Below are positions 35,345 through 44,370 of a DNA stretch of 64,000 bases, piece by piece. The number at the start of each line of letters is the position of its first letter. Position 1 is the stretch's first letter. The stretch is from Bacillus licheniformis DSM 13 = ATCC 14580. GTDB lineage: Bacteria; Bacillota; Bacilli; Bacillales; Bacillaceae. The stretch spans positions 2,601,501-2,665,500 of the forward strand of contig NC_006270.3 in NCBI RefSeq assembly GCF_000011645.1. The letters are read 5' to 3'. Below the pieces are notes generated by a model. That model was not told the DNA's origin. It made no database searches and was given only the letters and a program-made list of their open reading frames with translations. The translations under genes were made by a program, and so were the position numbers.

Positions 35345-36376
35345 TTACCCATCATACAAACTTGTCAGCGCTTTTGACAAGTCAGATGATACGTGCTGAA
35401 GCAAGCCGACGACGCGGGAGTAGTCCATGCGCGTCGGTCCGATGACCGCAATGGAGCCGATCTGTTTTGAGCCGACCGTGTATGTTGCGGTAATCAGGCT
35501 GCAGTTTTCCATCTCTTCATAGTCGTTTTCTTTGCCGATTTTGATGGTAATTCCGGACTCAGTCGACTGAAAGAGCCGGAGAATCTCCTGTTCTTTCTCA
35601 ATGAGCGACAATAGCGATTTCACTCTGTCAATATCGTGAAATTCGGGCTGGTTCAGCATGTTAATCTTGCCGCCGAAAAACAGCCGGTCGGTTTGAACAG
35701 ATGAATCCAGCGTTGCGCCGAGCGCGTGCAAAATCGTATCGTAATTTTGAATGTGCGACTTCAAGAAGATGACAACCTCTTTGAAAATCCTGTCTTTCAG
35801 TTCTGAGATCGGCACGCCTCTAAGGCGTTCATTTAATATATTCACCAGCTTCTCGAGATCGGAAAGATCGACCTCCGCCGGGAAATTAATCGTTTTATTC
35901 TCCACATGGCCGGTATTCGTTACTAGAATGGCAACGGCCTTCTTGGGCTGAATCGGTACAATCTGGATCTGTTTGAGATGGTTTTCACTCAGTCTCGGAC
36001 CGAGGACAATCGATGTATAATTTGTCAGGTCGGACAGCACTTGGGCCGACTTCTGCACGGCTTTTTCGAGTTCAAAGATTTTTTCTTTGAAAATCGAATG
36101 AATAATGTTTAAGTCCGTTTTTGACAGCTTTCCAGGTGAAAGCAGATGATCGACATAATAGCGATAGCCCTTTTCAGAAGGAATCCGGCCTGAAGATGAG
36201 TGGGTTTTTTCGATAAAACCGAGCTCTTCCAAGTCAGCCATTTCGTTTCTGATCGTTGCCGAGCTGAATGTGATATCTTCCTTTTTGGAAAGCGTTCTTG
36301 ATCCTACCGGCTGAGCTGAACGAATGAAATCGTTGACGATAACCTGCAAGATTAACAGCTGACGATTTGTTAACAT
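35345..36376 (-). CDS. hrcA: Heat-inducible repressor HrcA
   Basis: A 343-aa repressor of class I heat-shock genes, the same length as B. subtilis HrcA. N-terminal winged helix (MLTNRQLLILQVIVNDFI, and SSATIRNEMADLEELGFI), then a GAF-like domain and the C-terminal VVGLLQHVSSDLSKALTSL. It binds CIRCE with the help of GroEL. The ATG at 36376 was taken; the longer frame runs into CIRCE. Confidence 0.97.
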   Translation of the reverse strand: MLTNRQLLILQVIVNDFIRSAQPVGSRTLSKKEDITFSSATIRNEMADLEELGFIEKTHSSSGRIPSEKGYRYYVDHLLSPGKLSKTDLNIIHSIFKEKIFELEKAVQKSAQVLSDLTNYTSIVLGPRLSENHLKQIQIVPIQPKKAVAILVTNTGHVENKTINFPAEVDLSDLEKLVNILNERLRGVPISELKDRIFKEVVIFLKSHIQNYDTILHALGATLDSSVQTDRLFFGGKINMLNQPEFHDIDRVKSLLSLIEKEQEILRLFQSTESGITIKIGKENDYEEMENCSLITATYTVGSKQIGSIAVIGPTRMDYSRVVGLLQHVSSDLSKALTSLYDG

Positions 36377-36390
36377 CCATATCACCCCTG

Positions 36391-36417
36391 TTAGCACTCG
36401 GCACAACTGAGTGCTAA
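36391..36417 (-). promoter_or_regulatory. CIRCE operator
   Basis: TTAGCACTC (36391-36399), nine bases, GAGTGCTAA (36409-36417): a perfect match to the CIRCE consensus. It is the binding site of HrcA and lies in the 5' untranslated region, 14 bases before the hrcA start. Confidence 0.98.
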
Positions 36418-36418
36418 T

Positions 36419-36456
36419 TGTATATCAAAATTACCAAACCGAAATCAAAATGTCAA
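36419..36456 (-). promoter_or_regulatory. Sigma-A promoter region of hrcA
   Basis: TTGACA (36456-36451), 17 bases, TAATTT (36433-36428). A TATACA box (36424-36419) directly before CIRCE is a second possible -10. The -35 abuts the end of hemW. Which -10 is used cannot be told by eye. Confidence 0.6.
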
Positions 36457-37596
36457 TTATAACTCACCCAGGAATGCCTGAAATACTTCATTTCCCAACA
36501 GTTTTCCATTATGTGTTAGAAACACGTTTTTGTTCGTGTTCACAATCAACCCTGTTTCTTCCAGCGAATGGAGCACCTTCGGAAAGAGATCGTCAACAGA
36601 TCTTCCATATGTTTCGAAAAAGCGCTCTTTGTTTACTCCCTCAGTTTTTCGAAGACCGAGAAACATTTCTTCTTCAATCTGTTCATTTTTTGTGACCATG
36701 TGCTTTTCCTTATAAGGAAAGCCGGATTGTTCAATCAGGTCGATATAATGTTTGACAGGGCCCGCATTTACCGTTCTTTCACCATTGATATAACCGTGTG
36801 CGCCCGCGCCAAAACCGAAATAATCCTCATTGTTCCAATATGTGAGGTTATGTTTGCTCTCATATCCTTTTTTGGCGTAGTTGCTGATTTCGTATTGGCC
36901 GATGCCCGCTTCTTCCATTTTCCGCATAACGAGTTCGTACATTTCAGCTTCCTGATCCTGCGGCGGCAGGTGAAGCCGGCCTTTTTTCATCAAGTTGTAG
37001 AAAACGGTTTTCGGTTCGACGATCAGCGAATAAACCGAATAGTGTTCAGCACCGAGGGCAAGCGCCGTATCGAGCGATGAAGCGAGGTGGCCGATGGTTT
37101 GTCCGGGCAGACCGAACATCAGATCAAGGCTGATATTATCAAACCCCGCCTTTCTCGCTCTTTCAAACGAAACGAGTACGTCTTTTTGCTCGTGAACCCT
37201 GCCGATTTTTTTCAGCAGCTCGTCTTCAAACGTCTGCACGCCAAAGCTCAGCCTGTCTACACCGGCAGCTTTTAAAACATCCAGCTTTTCAGCTGATAAA
37301 TCGTCGGGATTGGCTTCCACTGCAAATTCAGCAAGGCTTTCGGACGGTTTCAAAACGCGATGAATGGAATCGAGGAGCCGTTCGAGCTGAGCTGCCGACA
37401 GCGATGTCGGCGTTCCTCCCCCGATAAAGATCGTTTTCAGCTCCGGATGTCCGGTTGCCTCCATTGAATTGGCCATTTCCTTCTCTAAGGAACGCAAATA
37501 TTCATCAACGGGCTGAGATTGAATAAAAAACTTGTTGAAGTCGCAATAATGGCAAATGTGCTCGCAAAACGGAATATGTATATATGCTGCTTTCAT
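36457..37596 (-). CDS. hemW: Heme chaperone HemW
   Basis: A 379-aa radical-SAM protein (annotated hemN in older B. subtilis lists). The cluster motif is CEHICHYCDF (Cys11, Cys15, Cys18), with F in place of the extra Cys of true HemN coproporphyrinogen dehydrogenase, so it fits HemW. It also has FIGGGTPTSL. It is thought to deliver heme to respiratory proteins. The ATG at 37596 has AGAAGG eight bases upstream. Confidence 0.92.
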   Translation of the reverse strand: MKAAYIHIPFCEHICHYCDFNKFFIQSQPVDEYLRSLEKEMANSMEATGHPELKTIFIGGGTPTSLSAAQLERLLDSIHRVLKPSESLAEFAVEANPDDLSAEKLDVLKAAGVDRLSFGVQTFEDELLKKIGRVHEQKDVLVSFERARKAGFDNISLDLMFGLPGQTIGHLASSLDTALALGAEHYSVYSLIVEPKTVFYNLMKKGRLHLPPQDQEAEMYELVMRKMEEAGIGQYEISNYAKKGYESKHNLTYWNNEDYFGFGAGAHGYINGERTVNAGPVKHYIDLIEQSGFPYKEKHMVTKNEQIEEEMFLGLRKTEGVNKERFFETYGRSVDDLFPKVLHSLEETGLIVNTNKNVFLTHNGKLLGNEVFQAFLGEL

Positions 37597-37623
37597 TGTT
37601 TTCACCTTCTTTTACAGGAAGAA

Positions 37624-37646
37624 GCCGCAGTGTGTTACGCTGCGGC
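37624..37646 (-). terminator. Hairpin between lepA and hemW
   Basis: A 7-bp GC-rich stem (GCCGCAG at 37624-37630 with CTGCGGC at 37640-37646). On the minus strand it is followed only by CTTCTTCCTG, so it is a weak terminator or a processing site. Confidence 0.45.
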
Positions 37647-37655
37647 GGCTCATGA

Positions 37656-39494
37656 TTATGATTTCGGGCCGCTGTCGTCCATTTTCAGGACTGCCATAAA
37701 GGCTTCCTGCGGAACTTCGACAGAGCCGACCTGTTTCATTCTTCGCTTTCCTTCCTTTTGCTTTTCAAGCAGTTTGCGCTTTCTGGAAATATCCCCGCCG
37801 TAGCACTTCGCCAAAACGTTTTTGCGCATTGCTTTGATGGTTGAACGGGCGACAATTTTTGTACCGATGGCTGCCTGGACAGGCACTTCAAACTGCTGGC
37901 GCGGAATGAGCTCTTTCAGCTTTTCGACGATAACTTTTCCTCGTTCATAAGCATAATCGCGGTGAACGATAAAGGAAAGGGCATCGATTTTTTCGCCGTT
38001 CAGCATAATATCCATTTTCACGAGCTTGGACGGTTTATATCCGATGAGTTCGTAATCAAATGACGCATAGCCTTTCGTATTTGATTTAAGCTGATCGAAA
38101 AACTCGTAGACGATTTCCGCAAGCGGAATTTCGTAGACAATGCTGACGCGGTTCGCATCAAGGTACTGCATATCAATAAACTGGCCGCGCTTGCCCTGGC
38201 ACAGTTCCATGACCGCTCCGACAAAGTCGTTCGGCACCATCATCGTCGCTTTGACGAACGGTTCTTCCACCCGGTCGATCTTCTGCGGATCAGGCATGTT
38301 TGACGGGTTATCGACGACGATTTTTTCACCGTCTGTCATGTACACGTCGTAGATTACGCTCGGAGCCGTCGTAATCAAATCGATGTTGAATTCGCGTTCA
38401 ATCCGCTCCTGGATGATTTCCATGTGGAGCATCCCTAAGAAACCGCAGCGGAAGCCGAATCCGAGAGCTTGGGACGTTTCCGCTTCGTACTGCAGGGCTG
38501 AATCGTTCAGCTCAAGTTTTTCAAGCGCTTCCCGCAAGTCGTTGTATTTCGCTGTATCAATCGGATACAGGCCGCAATAAACCATCGGATTCAGCTTTCT
38601 GTAGCCTGGCAGGGCTTCGGGTGCAGGGTTTTCCGCGCTCGTAATCGTATCCCCTACACGAGTGTCTCCGACGTTTTTGATTGCGGCCGTCAGGAATCCG
38701 ACGTCGCCGACAGTCAGTTCGTCAGCCGGAACGGCCTTCGGTGTGAAAACGCCGACTTCAGTGACTTCAAATTCCTTTCCGGTCGCCATCATCTTGATTT
38801 TTTGACCGGCTTTTACGGTACCTTGCACGACTCTGATATAGGCGACGACCCCGCGGTAAGCATCATACAGGGAGTCAAAGATCAGCGCCTGAAGCGGCGC
38901 TTCCGGATCTCCGCTTGGTGCGGGAACCTTTTCAACGATCTGCTCCAATATTTCCTCAATTCCGATGCCTGCTTTTGCTGAAGCAAGGACGGCTTCTGAA
39001 GCGTCAAGACCGATAACATCCTCGACTTCCTGGCGGACGCGTTCGGGTTCTGCGCTCGGAAGGTCGATTTTATTAATGACCGGCAGGATTTCAAGGTCGT
39101 TGTCAAGCGCAAGGTAAACGTTTGCCAGCGTTTGCGCCTCGATTCCCTGGGCGGCGTCTACGACGAGAATCGCGCCTTCGCATGCGGCAAGGCTTCTCGA
39201 AACCTCATACGTAAAATCGACGTGTCCCGGGGTATCGATCAGATGAAAAATATATTCCTCTCCGTCCTTCGCCTGATATTTCAGCTGTACGGAGTTCAGT
39301 TTAATGGTGATTCCTCTTTCACGTTCCAAATCCATTGAGTCGAGGAGCTGTTCTTTCATTTCCCTTTGAGTGATTGCCGCCGTTTTTTCCAAGATTCGAT
39401 CCGCAAGCGTTGACTTGCCGTGGTCGATATGGGCGATAATAGAGAAATTTCGGATTCTCGACTGCCTTTGTAATCGTTTTTCTTTATCTGTCAC
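37656..39494 (-). CDS. lepA: Elongation factor 4 (LepA)
   Basis: A 612-aa translational GTPase, same length as B. subtilis. G1 is AHIDHGKS (21-28), then RERGITI, DTPGHVD and NKIDLP; the unique C-terminal domain ends with VLAKCYGGDISRKRKLLEKQ. It acts in ribosome biogenesis or back-translocation. Starts at a GTG (39494) with AGGAGTG upstream. Confidence 0.98.
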   Translation of the reverse strand: MTDKEKRLQRQSRIRNFSIIAHIDHGKSTLADRILEKTAAITQREMKEQLLDSMDLERERGITIKLNSVQLKYQAKDGEEYIFHLIDTPGHVDFTYEVSRSLAACEGAILVVDAAQGIEAQTLANVYLALDNDLEILPVINKIDLPSAEPERVRQEVEDVIGLDASEAVLASAKAGIGIEEILEQIVEKVPAPSGDPEAPLQALIFDSLYDAYRGVVAYIRVVQGTVKAGQKIKMMATGKEFEVTEVGVFTPKAVPADELTVGDVGFLTAAIKNVGDTRVGDTITSAENPAPEALPGYRKLNPMVYCGLYPIDTAKYNDLREALEKLELNDSALQYEAETSQALGFGFRCGFLGMLHMEIIQERIEREFNIDLITTAPSVIYDVYMTDGEKIVVDNPSNMPDPQKIDRVEEPFVKATMMVPNDFVGAVMELCQGKRGQFIDMQYLDANRVSIVYEIPLAEIVYEFFDQLKSNTKGYASFDYELIGYKPSKLVKMDIMLNGEKIDALSFIVHRDYAYERGKVIVEKLKELIPRQQFEVPVQAAIGTKIVARSTIKAMRKNVLAKCYGGDISRKRKLLEKQKEGKRRMKQVGSVEVPQEAFMAVLKMDDSGPKS

Positions 39495-39598
39495 ACTAAT
39501 CACTCCTACTATGAAACGCAATATGCGCTAGCTTAGATTATATCAATAGGGTTGTGAAGATTCAATGCTAAGTCACATATGCTTTCTAAACCCGAAAA

Positions 39599-39634
39599 AG
39601 AAAAAACGAGTCCTGCATCCGGCTCGTTTTTTCT
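39599..39634 (-). terminator. Terminator after yqxA
   Basis: An 8-bp or longer stem (AAAACGAG at 39603-39610 with CTCGTTTT at 39623-39630) and a T run on the minus strand. It closes the gpr-spoIIP-yqxA group. Confidence 0.85.
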
Positions 39635-39639
39635 TTTAC

Positions 39640-39963
39640 CTATTCCGTTTTTTCCTTTATCCAGTCATACAATGAACGGGCTGTGTTTGTGACCGAATCG
39701 GCCAGGGCTCGGCCGGCCGAGGAAAAGAGGTTGAAAGCTTCCAGCTGTTCCAGCTCTTTTTGTTTTTCCTCCAAATCGATTTGATGGCCGAGGACTGACG
39801 CCTCTTTCGCATCCCCTTCAGATATGCTGAGCGCTGCTTTTAAATCAGGGTCCTCGTACCCTTTCATTTCAATCATTCCGTTGTTCGCCTGCTGCATGCC
39901 GAGAAGAACGCCGAAAAACATGACAGCGCAAGCCAATATGCATTTTCCCATAAAAGAAGCCAC
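39640..39963 (-). CDS. yqxA: DUF3679 family protein YqxA
   Basis: A 107-aa protein with one N-terminal membrane helix (CILACAVMFFGVLLGMQQ) and a helical, charged extracytoplasmic part. It follows spoIIP as yqxA does in B. subtilis; function unknown, probably made during sporulation. The GTG at 39963 sits three bases after AGGTGATC; an ATG four codons later is another candidate. Confidence 0.8.
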   Translation of the reverse strand: MASFMGKCILACAVMFFGVLLGMQQANNGMIEMKGYEDPDLKAALSISEGDAKEASVLGHQIDLEEKQKELEQLEAFNLFSSAGRALADSVTNTARSLYDWIKEKTE

Positions 39964-39978
39964 TTCGATCACCTGCCT

Positions 39979-41184
39979 CTATTGTTTTTTCTTATCGTCT
40001 TCACCGGAGTCTGCATCAACTTTTTCAGCATTCCAGTACATCTCGCTGAATACATCCGCCATCGCTTCTGCAGCCCGCTCCAGCTCTTCGCGGTTATTAT
40101 CTACGCCGCCAAATTCGATTAAGACGGATCTTTCGTTTAAATCCTGATTATATATGCCATTATCCCCGGCAGCTCCCTTAGATATAACTCCGCGGCTCAA
40201 ACCGGGATATTTTTTTTCCATCCGTTCATGCAGCTCTTTTGCCAGCTTTAAGTTCGATTCGAAATTAGAGCTCTTCTTGCCGAGCACAAACGCAACGCGT
40301 GCATAGCTTTTTCCTTTGACAGTCGCGGTTGTCGCTTTCTTCCGTTGCGAATCCCTGTGAATATCGATAAAATACTGCAAGTCTTTGTTCTGGGCCATCG
40401 CCTCTTTGACGACCGGCCTTGATTCATCATAGGAACGGGCATAGGCCCAGCCTTTTTTCCGCAAATTCGCCTGAAAATCGGTTTTATCCACCATCGCCCC
40501 GACGCCCTGCGATTTCATCGCATTTGCGAGCATATCGCTGACAAGCGTAACATTTGCTTTCGAATGAATCGCCCGATCAGGATCTGCCTCACCTTTTAAA
40601 AAGGGAAGATACGATTCCGTATTGTGCGTATTGTAGATAAATACGACTTTGCGGCCGCCCGTCGATTGTTCAGGAGGTTTTTCCCCGTCTGTTTTCTTTT
40701 TCTGTTTCCCTTCAAGCTCTGCAAGATTCGCTTCTCTCTCCTCTTTTAAGACCTCAGTCGGCGGCGGAGATTCTGACGGCATATTCGTATAATCCGTCCC
40801 TTGCCCGGCAATGAGGATTTCCGAGTCAAAATGAGAGAATCCCGGAAGCTCCCGTCCGAGAAAACTTCGCGGATCTTTCAAATTAATGCTGGTCGCCAGC
40901 TTCAGGACGAGGGGGGAAAGCTCAAAGCGCTTATTCGGTTCCGGCAATTCTGATGCAAAGTAGTGGTTTTCCATTCCCAAAATGAGCCCAAAGGTCTCGC
41001 CCTTCAGTTCATCAGCCACCCGGTACAACGATGAAGACGGCCTTAACTCAGGACGCAGCGATGTGAGCACGCCTGATAAAATAAAAACGAGCAGCAGGCT
41101 GACGATAAATAAGAATACTGTCTTAACCGCGCTTCTTCCATTTACAGCCAGCACAAACTGACGATTCCTGCCTCTTTTTCTCAT
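39979..41184 (-). CDS. spoIIP: Stage II sporulation protein P
   Basis: A 401-aa membrane-anchored N-acetylmuramoyl-L-alanine amidase and endopeptidase of the DMP engulfment machine, same length as in B. subtilis. One transmembrane helix (about 24-44) is followed by a linker with a Pro/Lys-rich part (about 185-215) and the amidase_3 domain (VFIYNTHNTESYLPFL and FIDIHRDSQR contribute zinc-site residues). The ATG at 41184 has CTGGAGGG upstream. It is made in the mother cell under sigma E. Confidence 0.96.
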   Translation of the reverse strand: MRKRGRNRQFVLAVNGRSAVKTVFLFIVSLLLVFILSGVLTSLRPELRPSSSLYRVADELKGETFGLILGMENHYFASELPEPNKRFELSPLVLKLATSINLKDPRSFLGRELPGFSHFDSEILIAGQGTDYTNMPSESPPPTEVLKEEREANLAELEGKQKKKTDGEKPPEQSTGGRKVVFIYNTHNTESYLPFLKGEADPDRAIHSKANVTLVSDMLANAMKSQGVGAMVDKTDFQANLRKKGWAYARSYDESRPVVKEAMAQNKDLQYFIDIHRDSQRKKATTATVKGKSYARVAFVLGKKSSNFESNLKLAKELHERMEKKYPGLSRGVISKGAAGDNGIYNQDLNERSVLIEFGGVDNNREELERAAEAMADVFSEMYWNAEKVDADSGEDDKKKQ

Positions 41185-41271
41185 TGTAAATCCCTCCAGA
41201 GCTTGTCTAGTAAATAGACTATGTACAAGATAGAGGAAGTAGAACAAGTTCCGGCAATGCTAAATGTCATG

Positions 41272-41297
41272 AAAAAAAGCGGCCGGGCCAGCCGCCT
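41272..41297 (-). terminator. gpr terminator
   Basis: On the minus strand GCGGC (41295-41291) pairs with GCCGC (41283-41279) across a 7-base loop, followed by seven T. It separates forespore gpr from mother-cell spoIIP. Confidence 0.75.
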
Positions 41298-41302
41298 TGA
41301 TC

Positions 41303-42409
41303 TTAGTGGTTATACATTCCTTTATTGTCTTGCGATACATTTTCATGGAGCGCTGTGTTCAGACCGTTTGCAATCACATTTGCCATATCATCGATAAATG
41401 TATCGACCTCTTTAGGGGTCACCATTAAGTTATGGCCGAGCGGAGCGAGGACTTCATGGATCAGCTGCCTTTTTTCATCCTCTGCGAGGCCTCCGACTAT
41501 ACCGAGAAACGATTTGCGGTGCTCTTCATCGGGAAGGTCTTCTTCGGTGAGGACCTTTCTTTTCCCAAAGCTCATCCCCGCGGGAACGAGCGACCTGGAC
41601 GGACTGTCGTCTCTCATCTCTCTTCCAAAATGCTTCAGCATGTAATCAATCGTGTCGCTCGTGATCGTGACGGCATCGACCACTGTCGGAACACCGATGG
41701 CGATGACCGGAATGCCGAGCGTATCCTTGCTTAACTCTTTTCTTTTATTCCCCACACCAGACCCGGGGTGTATCCCGCTGTCTGAAATTTGAATGGTAGA
41801 ATTCACACGCTCGATCCCTCTTGATGCCAGCGCATCAATGGCAATGACAAAATCGGGCTTTGAGCGATCGATCACCCCTTGGATAATGTCGCTCGTTTCA
41901 ATTCCGGTCAAGCCCATGACTCCCGGGGAAAGCGCACTCACCGGACGGTAGCCTTCCTCTACATTTTCGGGCTGCAGCTGAAACAGGTGCCTCGTCACGA
42001 GAAGGTTCTCCGTCACTAGGGGGCCGAGCGAGTCGGGCGTGACATTCCAGTTGCCGAGCCCGACTATTAAGCAGCTGGCATCCCGCGGAATGCCCAAATA
42101 ATCGAGAAACGAGGAAAATTCCTTTGCGAAGACATCGACGACTTTTTCCTGCAATACGGAATCCTGCTGTCTGATCCCTTGTGTTTCAAAGGTTAAATAG
42201 CGGCCGGCTTTTTTCCCCGACAGCTTCGCTCCTTCTTCATCAATATCCATCGTCTGAATTTTGATCCCGTCTTTTTCGTATTCTTTGACTGTAAACCCTT
42301 TCAGCTCTTTCTTTGGAGAAGCTTCCTTTTCCTCTGCCAGATCCCTCGCTTCCACGGCTAAGTCTGTCCGGACTGCATATTGACTTAAATCGAGCTTCTT
42401 TTTCTCCAT
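41303..42409 (-). CDS. gpr: Germination protease GPR
   Basis: A 368-aa spore protease precursor, same length as in B. subtilis, that degrades small acid-soluble proteins on germination. The N-terminal propeptide (about 15 residues, LDLSQYAVRTDLAVE) is removed by self-cleavage. Conserved blocks ASCLIVGLGNWNVTPD, ALSPGVMGLTGIETSD and PDFVIAIDALASR are present. The ATG at 42409 follows TTGGAGGG. A forespore-type promoter lies 33 bases upstream. Confidence 0.97.
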   Translation of the reverse strand: MEKKKLDLSQYAVRTDLAVEARDLAEEKEASPKKELKGFTVKEYEKDGIKIQTMDIDEEGAKLSGKKAGRYLTFETQGIRQQDSVLQEKVVDVFAKEFSSFLDYLGIPRDASCLIVGLGNWNVTPDSLGPLVTENLLVTRHLFQLQPENVEEGYRPVSALSPGVMGLTGIETSDIIQGVIDRSKPDFVIAIDALASRGIERVNSTIQISDSGIHPGSGVGNKRKELSKDTLGIPVIAIGVPTVVDAVTITSDTIDYMLKHFGREMRDDSPSRSLVPAGMSFGKRKVLTEEDLPDEEHRKSFLGIVGGLAEDEKRQLIHEVLAPLGHNLMVTPKEVDTFIDDMANVIANGLNTALHENVSQDNKGMYNH

Positions 42410-42441
42410 ATTTGCATTCCCTCCAAAAACATAACTGGTGT

Positions 42442-42471
42442 TAGTGTGCCCACAAGGTCTGCAAACATTCC
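42442..42471 (-). promoter_or_regulatory. Sigma-G/F-type promoter of gpr
   Basis: On the minus strand GGAATG (42471-42466), 17 bases, CACACTA (42448-42442). This differs by one base each from the recalled sigma-G boxes TGAATG and CATACTA. B. subtilis gpr is a sigma-F/sigma-G gene, which fits. Confidence 0.6.
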
Positions 42472-42512
42472 CGCGAAGCGGAGCTTTCAAATAAAAATAC
42501 TTTACATTTATA

Positions 42513-42541
42513 TTGCAATCTAAGGGTGTGTTTGATAGAAT
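42513..42541 (+). promoter_or_regulatory. Sigma-A promoter of rpsT
   Basis: TTGCAA (42513-42518), 17 bases, TAGAAT (42536-42541), about 70 bases before the rpsT start. The leader contains a TAACCT/AGGTTA inverted repeat near 42568-42595. Confidence 0.65.
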
Positions 42542-42613
42542 ACAATTTGTTCTATTGTTGAGATCTAACCTATAGAAAAGGAACAGAGGTTATGTCTTAG
42601 GAGGTGAAACACA

Positions 42614-42880
42614 TTGCCAAACATTAAATCAGCGATCAAACGCACAAAAACAAACAACGAGCGCCGCGCGCACAACGCAACAATCAAATCTGCAATGCGC
42701 ACTGCTATGAAACAAGTTGAAACTTTCGTAAGCAACAACGAAGCAGACAAAGCGAAAGCAGCTCTATCTGCAGCAGCAAAGAAAATCGATAAAGCAGCTA
42801 AAAAAGGTCTTGTCCACAAAAACACCGCCGCTCGTTACAAATCAAACCTAGCGAAAAAAGTGAACGGACTTTCTGCATAA
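42614..42880 (+). CDS. rpsT: Ribosomal protein S20
   Basis: The 88-aa basic small-subunit protein bS20, with PNIKSAIKRTKTNNERRAHN at the start and an Ala/Lys-rich helical body. It begins at a TTG preceded by AGGAGGTG, as in B. subtilis. It is a plus-strand gene between divergent gpr and convergent holA, with its own promoter and terminator. Confidence 0.97.
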   Translation: MPNIKSAIKRTKTNNERRAHNATIKSAMRTAMKQVETFVSNNEADKAKAALSAAAKKIDKAAKKGLVHKNTAARYKSNLAKKVNGLSA

Positions 42881-42883
42881 TAG

Positions 42884-42911
42884 AAAGCTTGGCTATGCCA
42901 AGCTTTTTTGC
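42884..42911 (+). terminator. rpsT terminator
   Basis: A 9-bp stem (AAAGCTTGG at 42884-42892 with 42898-42906) followed by six T. Confidence 0.9.
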
Positions 42912-42927
42912 TTGCGTGAAGGATGAA

Positions 42928-42962
42928 AAAAACGGCTCTCTTTAAAGGAGGCCGTTTTTTTC
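42928..42962 (-). terminator. holA terminator
   Basis: AAAAACGGC (42928-42936) pairs with GCCGTTTTT (42951-42959), T-rich on both sides. It overlaps the last codons and stop of holA and may work in both directions for the convergent rpsT-holA pair. Confidence 0.75.
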
Positions 42963-43985
42963 ATGAGGCTGCAGCAGCTTCAGCAAAAACAGTTCAAGCA
43001 GGAGCTGCTTGTCTTTTTTGCCTGTCTTCATTTCATAATCCATCACGGCGAGCTGCTCGATAATGTTCCTAAGCTCCTGCTCTGAAAAAAGCCTCGCCTG
43101 CTCGATCGCCAGCTTCACCCTGAACGGGTGCACTTTAAGGTTTGAGGCGATTTGCTTTTGTCCGTATCCCTGGTCAGAAAAATATTTGGTCTGCATCAGC
43201 AGCCTGAACTGATTAGCAATCAGCGCCATCATTTTAATCGGCTCTTCATTTTGCTTTAATAGATCGTAGAAAATCTGCAGCGCTTCTGTACGTTTCCGAT
43301 TGACGACCTTATTGATCAGTTCGAAAATATTTTGTTCAAGCCCTCTCGCTACAAGCTTTCTGACATCCTCTATGGTGATCTCTCCGCGGTCACCGGTATA
43401 TGTACTGAGCTTTTTAACCTCCTGGGCAATGGCTGACAGACTTGCATGACATAACAGGACAAGCTCCTCCGCCGCTTCCGGTTCGATTTGTTTGCCTTCC
43501 GACTTCGCGAGGCCTGCGATAAAGTCAGCCGTTTCTTTGGCGGTTAATTCCTTCGCTTCCACCATGTGCGCATGCTTTTTCAGGAGCTTGGTCAGCTTTT
43601 TCCGTTCATCGAGCTTTTCATAAGGCGCAAGCAAAACAAACACGGAATAAGGTGCCGGCTGCGTAATGTAAGCTTCCAGTACACCGAGATTATGCTCAAG
43701 CTTATCCTTCTTTTTTTCAGCTGTTAAAAACGCCGGGTTTTTCGCCACGACAAGACGCCTTTCCCCCATAAACGGAAAGGTTTCCGCATCCTCCACGGCA
43801 AGATCGAGCGCGTCTTCTTCCAGATCAAATATCGAGAAGTTAAAGTCTTTCGTCTCTTCATCAACAACGGCTTGTCTGATCCTTTGAACCGTCTCCTGCA
43901 GAAGATGCGTCTCTTTCCCGTACAAGCAATAAACGGGATGAATGTCGCCTTTTTTCAAGCTTTTCCAAACATCAAATACCGTCAT
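42942..43985 (-). CDS. holA: DNA polymerase III delta subunit
   Basis: A 347-aa clamp-loader subunit (yqeN), matching the B. subtilis length. It has the N-terminal AAA-like fold (HPVYCLYGKETHLLQETV) without a working Walker A and a C-terminal helical collar (LLKQNEEPIKMMALIANQFR). It opens the beta clamp. The ATG at 43985 was preferred over an upstream ATG because of the GAGGGG RBS and the conserved start MTVFDVWKSLKKG. Confidence 0.94.
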   Translation of the reverse strand: MTVFDVWKSLKKGDIHPVYCLYGKETHLLQETVQRIRQAVVDEETKDFNFSIFDLEEDALDLAVEDAETFPFMGERRLVVAKNPAFLTAEKKKDKLEHNLGVLEAYITQPAPYSVFVLLAPYEKLDERKKLTKLLKKHAHMVEAKELTAKETADFIAGLAKSEGKQIEPEAAEELVLLCHASLSAIAQEVKKLSTYTGDRGEITIEDVRKLVARGLEQNIFELINKVVNRKRTEALQIFYDLLKQNEEPIKMMALIANQFRLLMQTKYFSDQGYGQKQIASNLKVHPFRVKLAIEQARLFSEQELRNIIEQLAVMDYEMKTGKKDKQLLLELFLLKLLQPHEKNGLL

Positions 43986-44046
43986 CTGCACTTTCCCCTC
44001 TTTCATCCTTCCTTTCTATCCTAAAGCGTGTTTTGCAATTAGTAAA

Positions 44047-44073
44047 GAGAGAAGCGGAGTCACCCGCTCTCTC
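44047..44073 (-). terminator. Possible end of the comE transcript
   Basis: GAGAG-aa-GCGG pairs with CCGC-t-CTCTC around a 6-base loop. On the minus strand it is followed by a weak TTTACT run. It lies between holA and yqzM; the comE message would have to cross yqzM in antisense to reach it. Confidence 0.35.
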
Positions 44074-44214
44074 ATTTATAATAAACGCCTTCCATAAACC
44101 CCCGGGTCAGTTTATAGAAGACGATGTTCATAAATTTTAGAAAACGGTTGCATGAAGCTCCTAGATTTTTGCAAAGAATTGAATTATACTGGATATCAAT
44201 AGGAGGGGTAAATT

Positions 44215-44346
44215 GTGAATGAATTTGAAAAAGACGTGCAAAGCAAACGTAACGATCTTGTAGATTCAGGTGTCGGTTTTATCGTGTCTTTTGGCTTTTT
44301 CGCTACAATGTTTATTATCGCTACTGTTATACATCTGGCCGCTTAA
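44215..44346 (+). CDS. yqzM: Small membrane protein YqzM
   Basis: A 43-aa protein: a short charged N-terminus (MNEFEKDVQSKRNDLVD) and one transmembrane helix (about 20-40). It matches B. subtilis YqzM in length and in place between holA and comEC. It begins at a GTG with AGGAGGGG five bases upstream. Function unknown. Its terminator lies inside the 3' end of comEC. Confidence 0.85.
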   Translation: MNEFEKDVQSKRNDLVDSGVGFIVSFGFFATMFIIATVIHLAA

Positions 44347-44370
44347 TCAAGCCAAGTCATGGACACCGCT

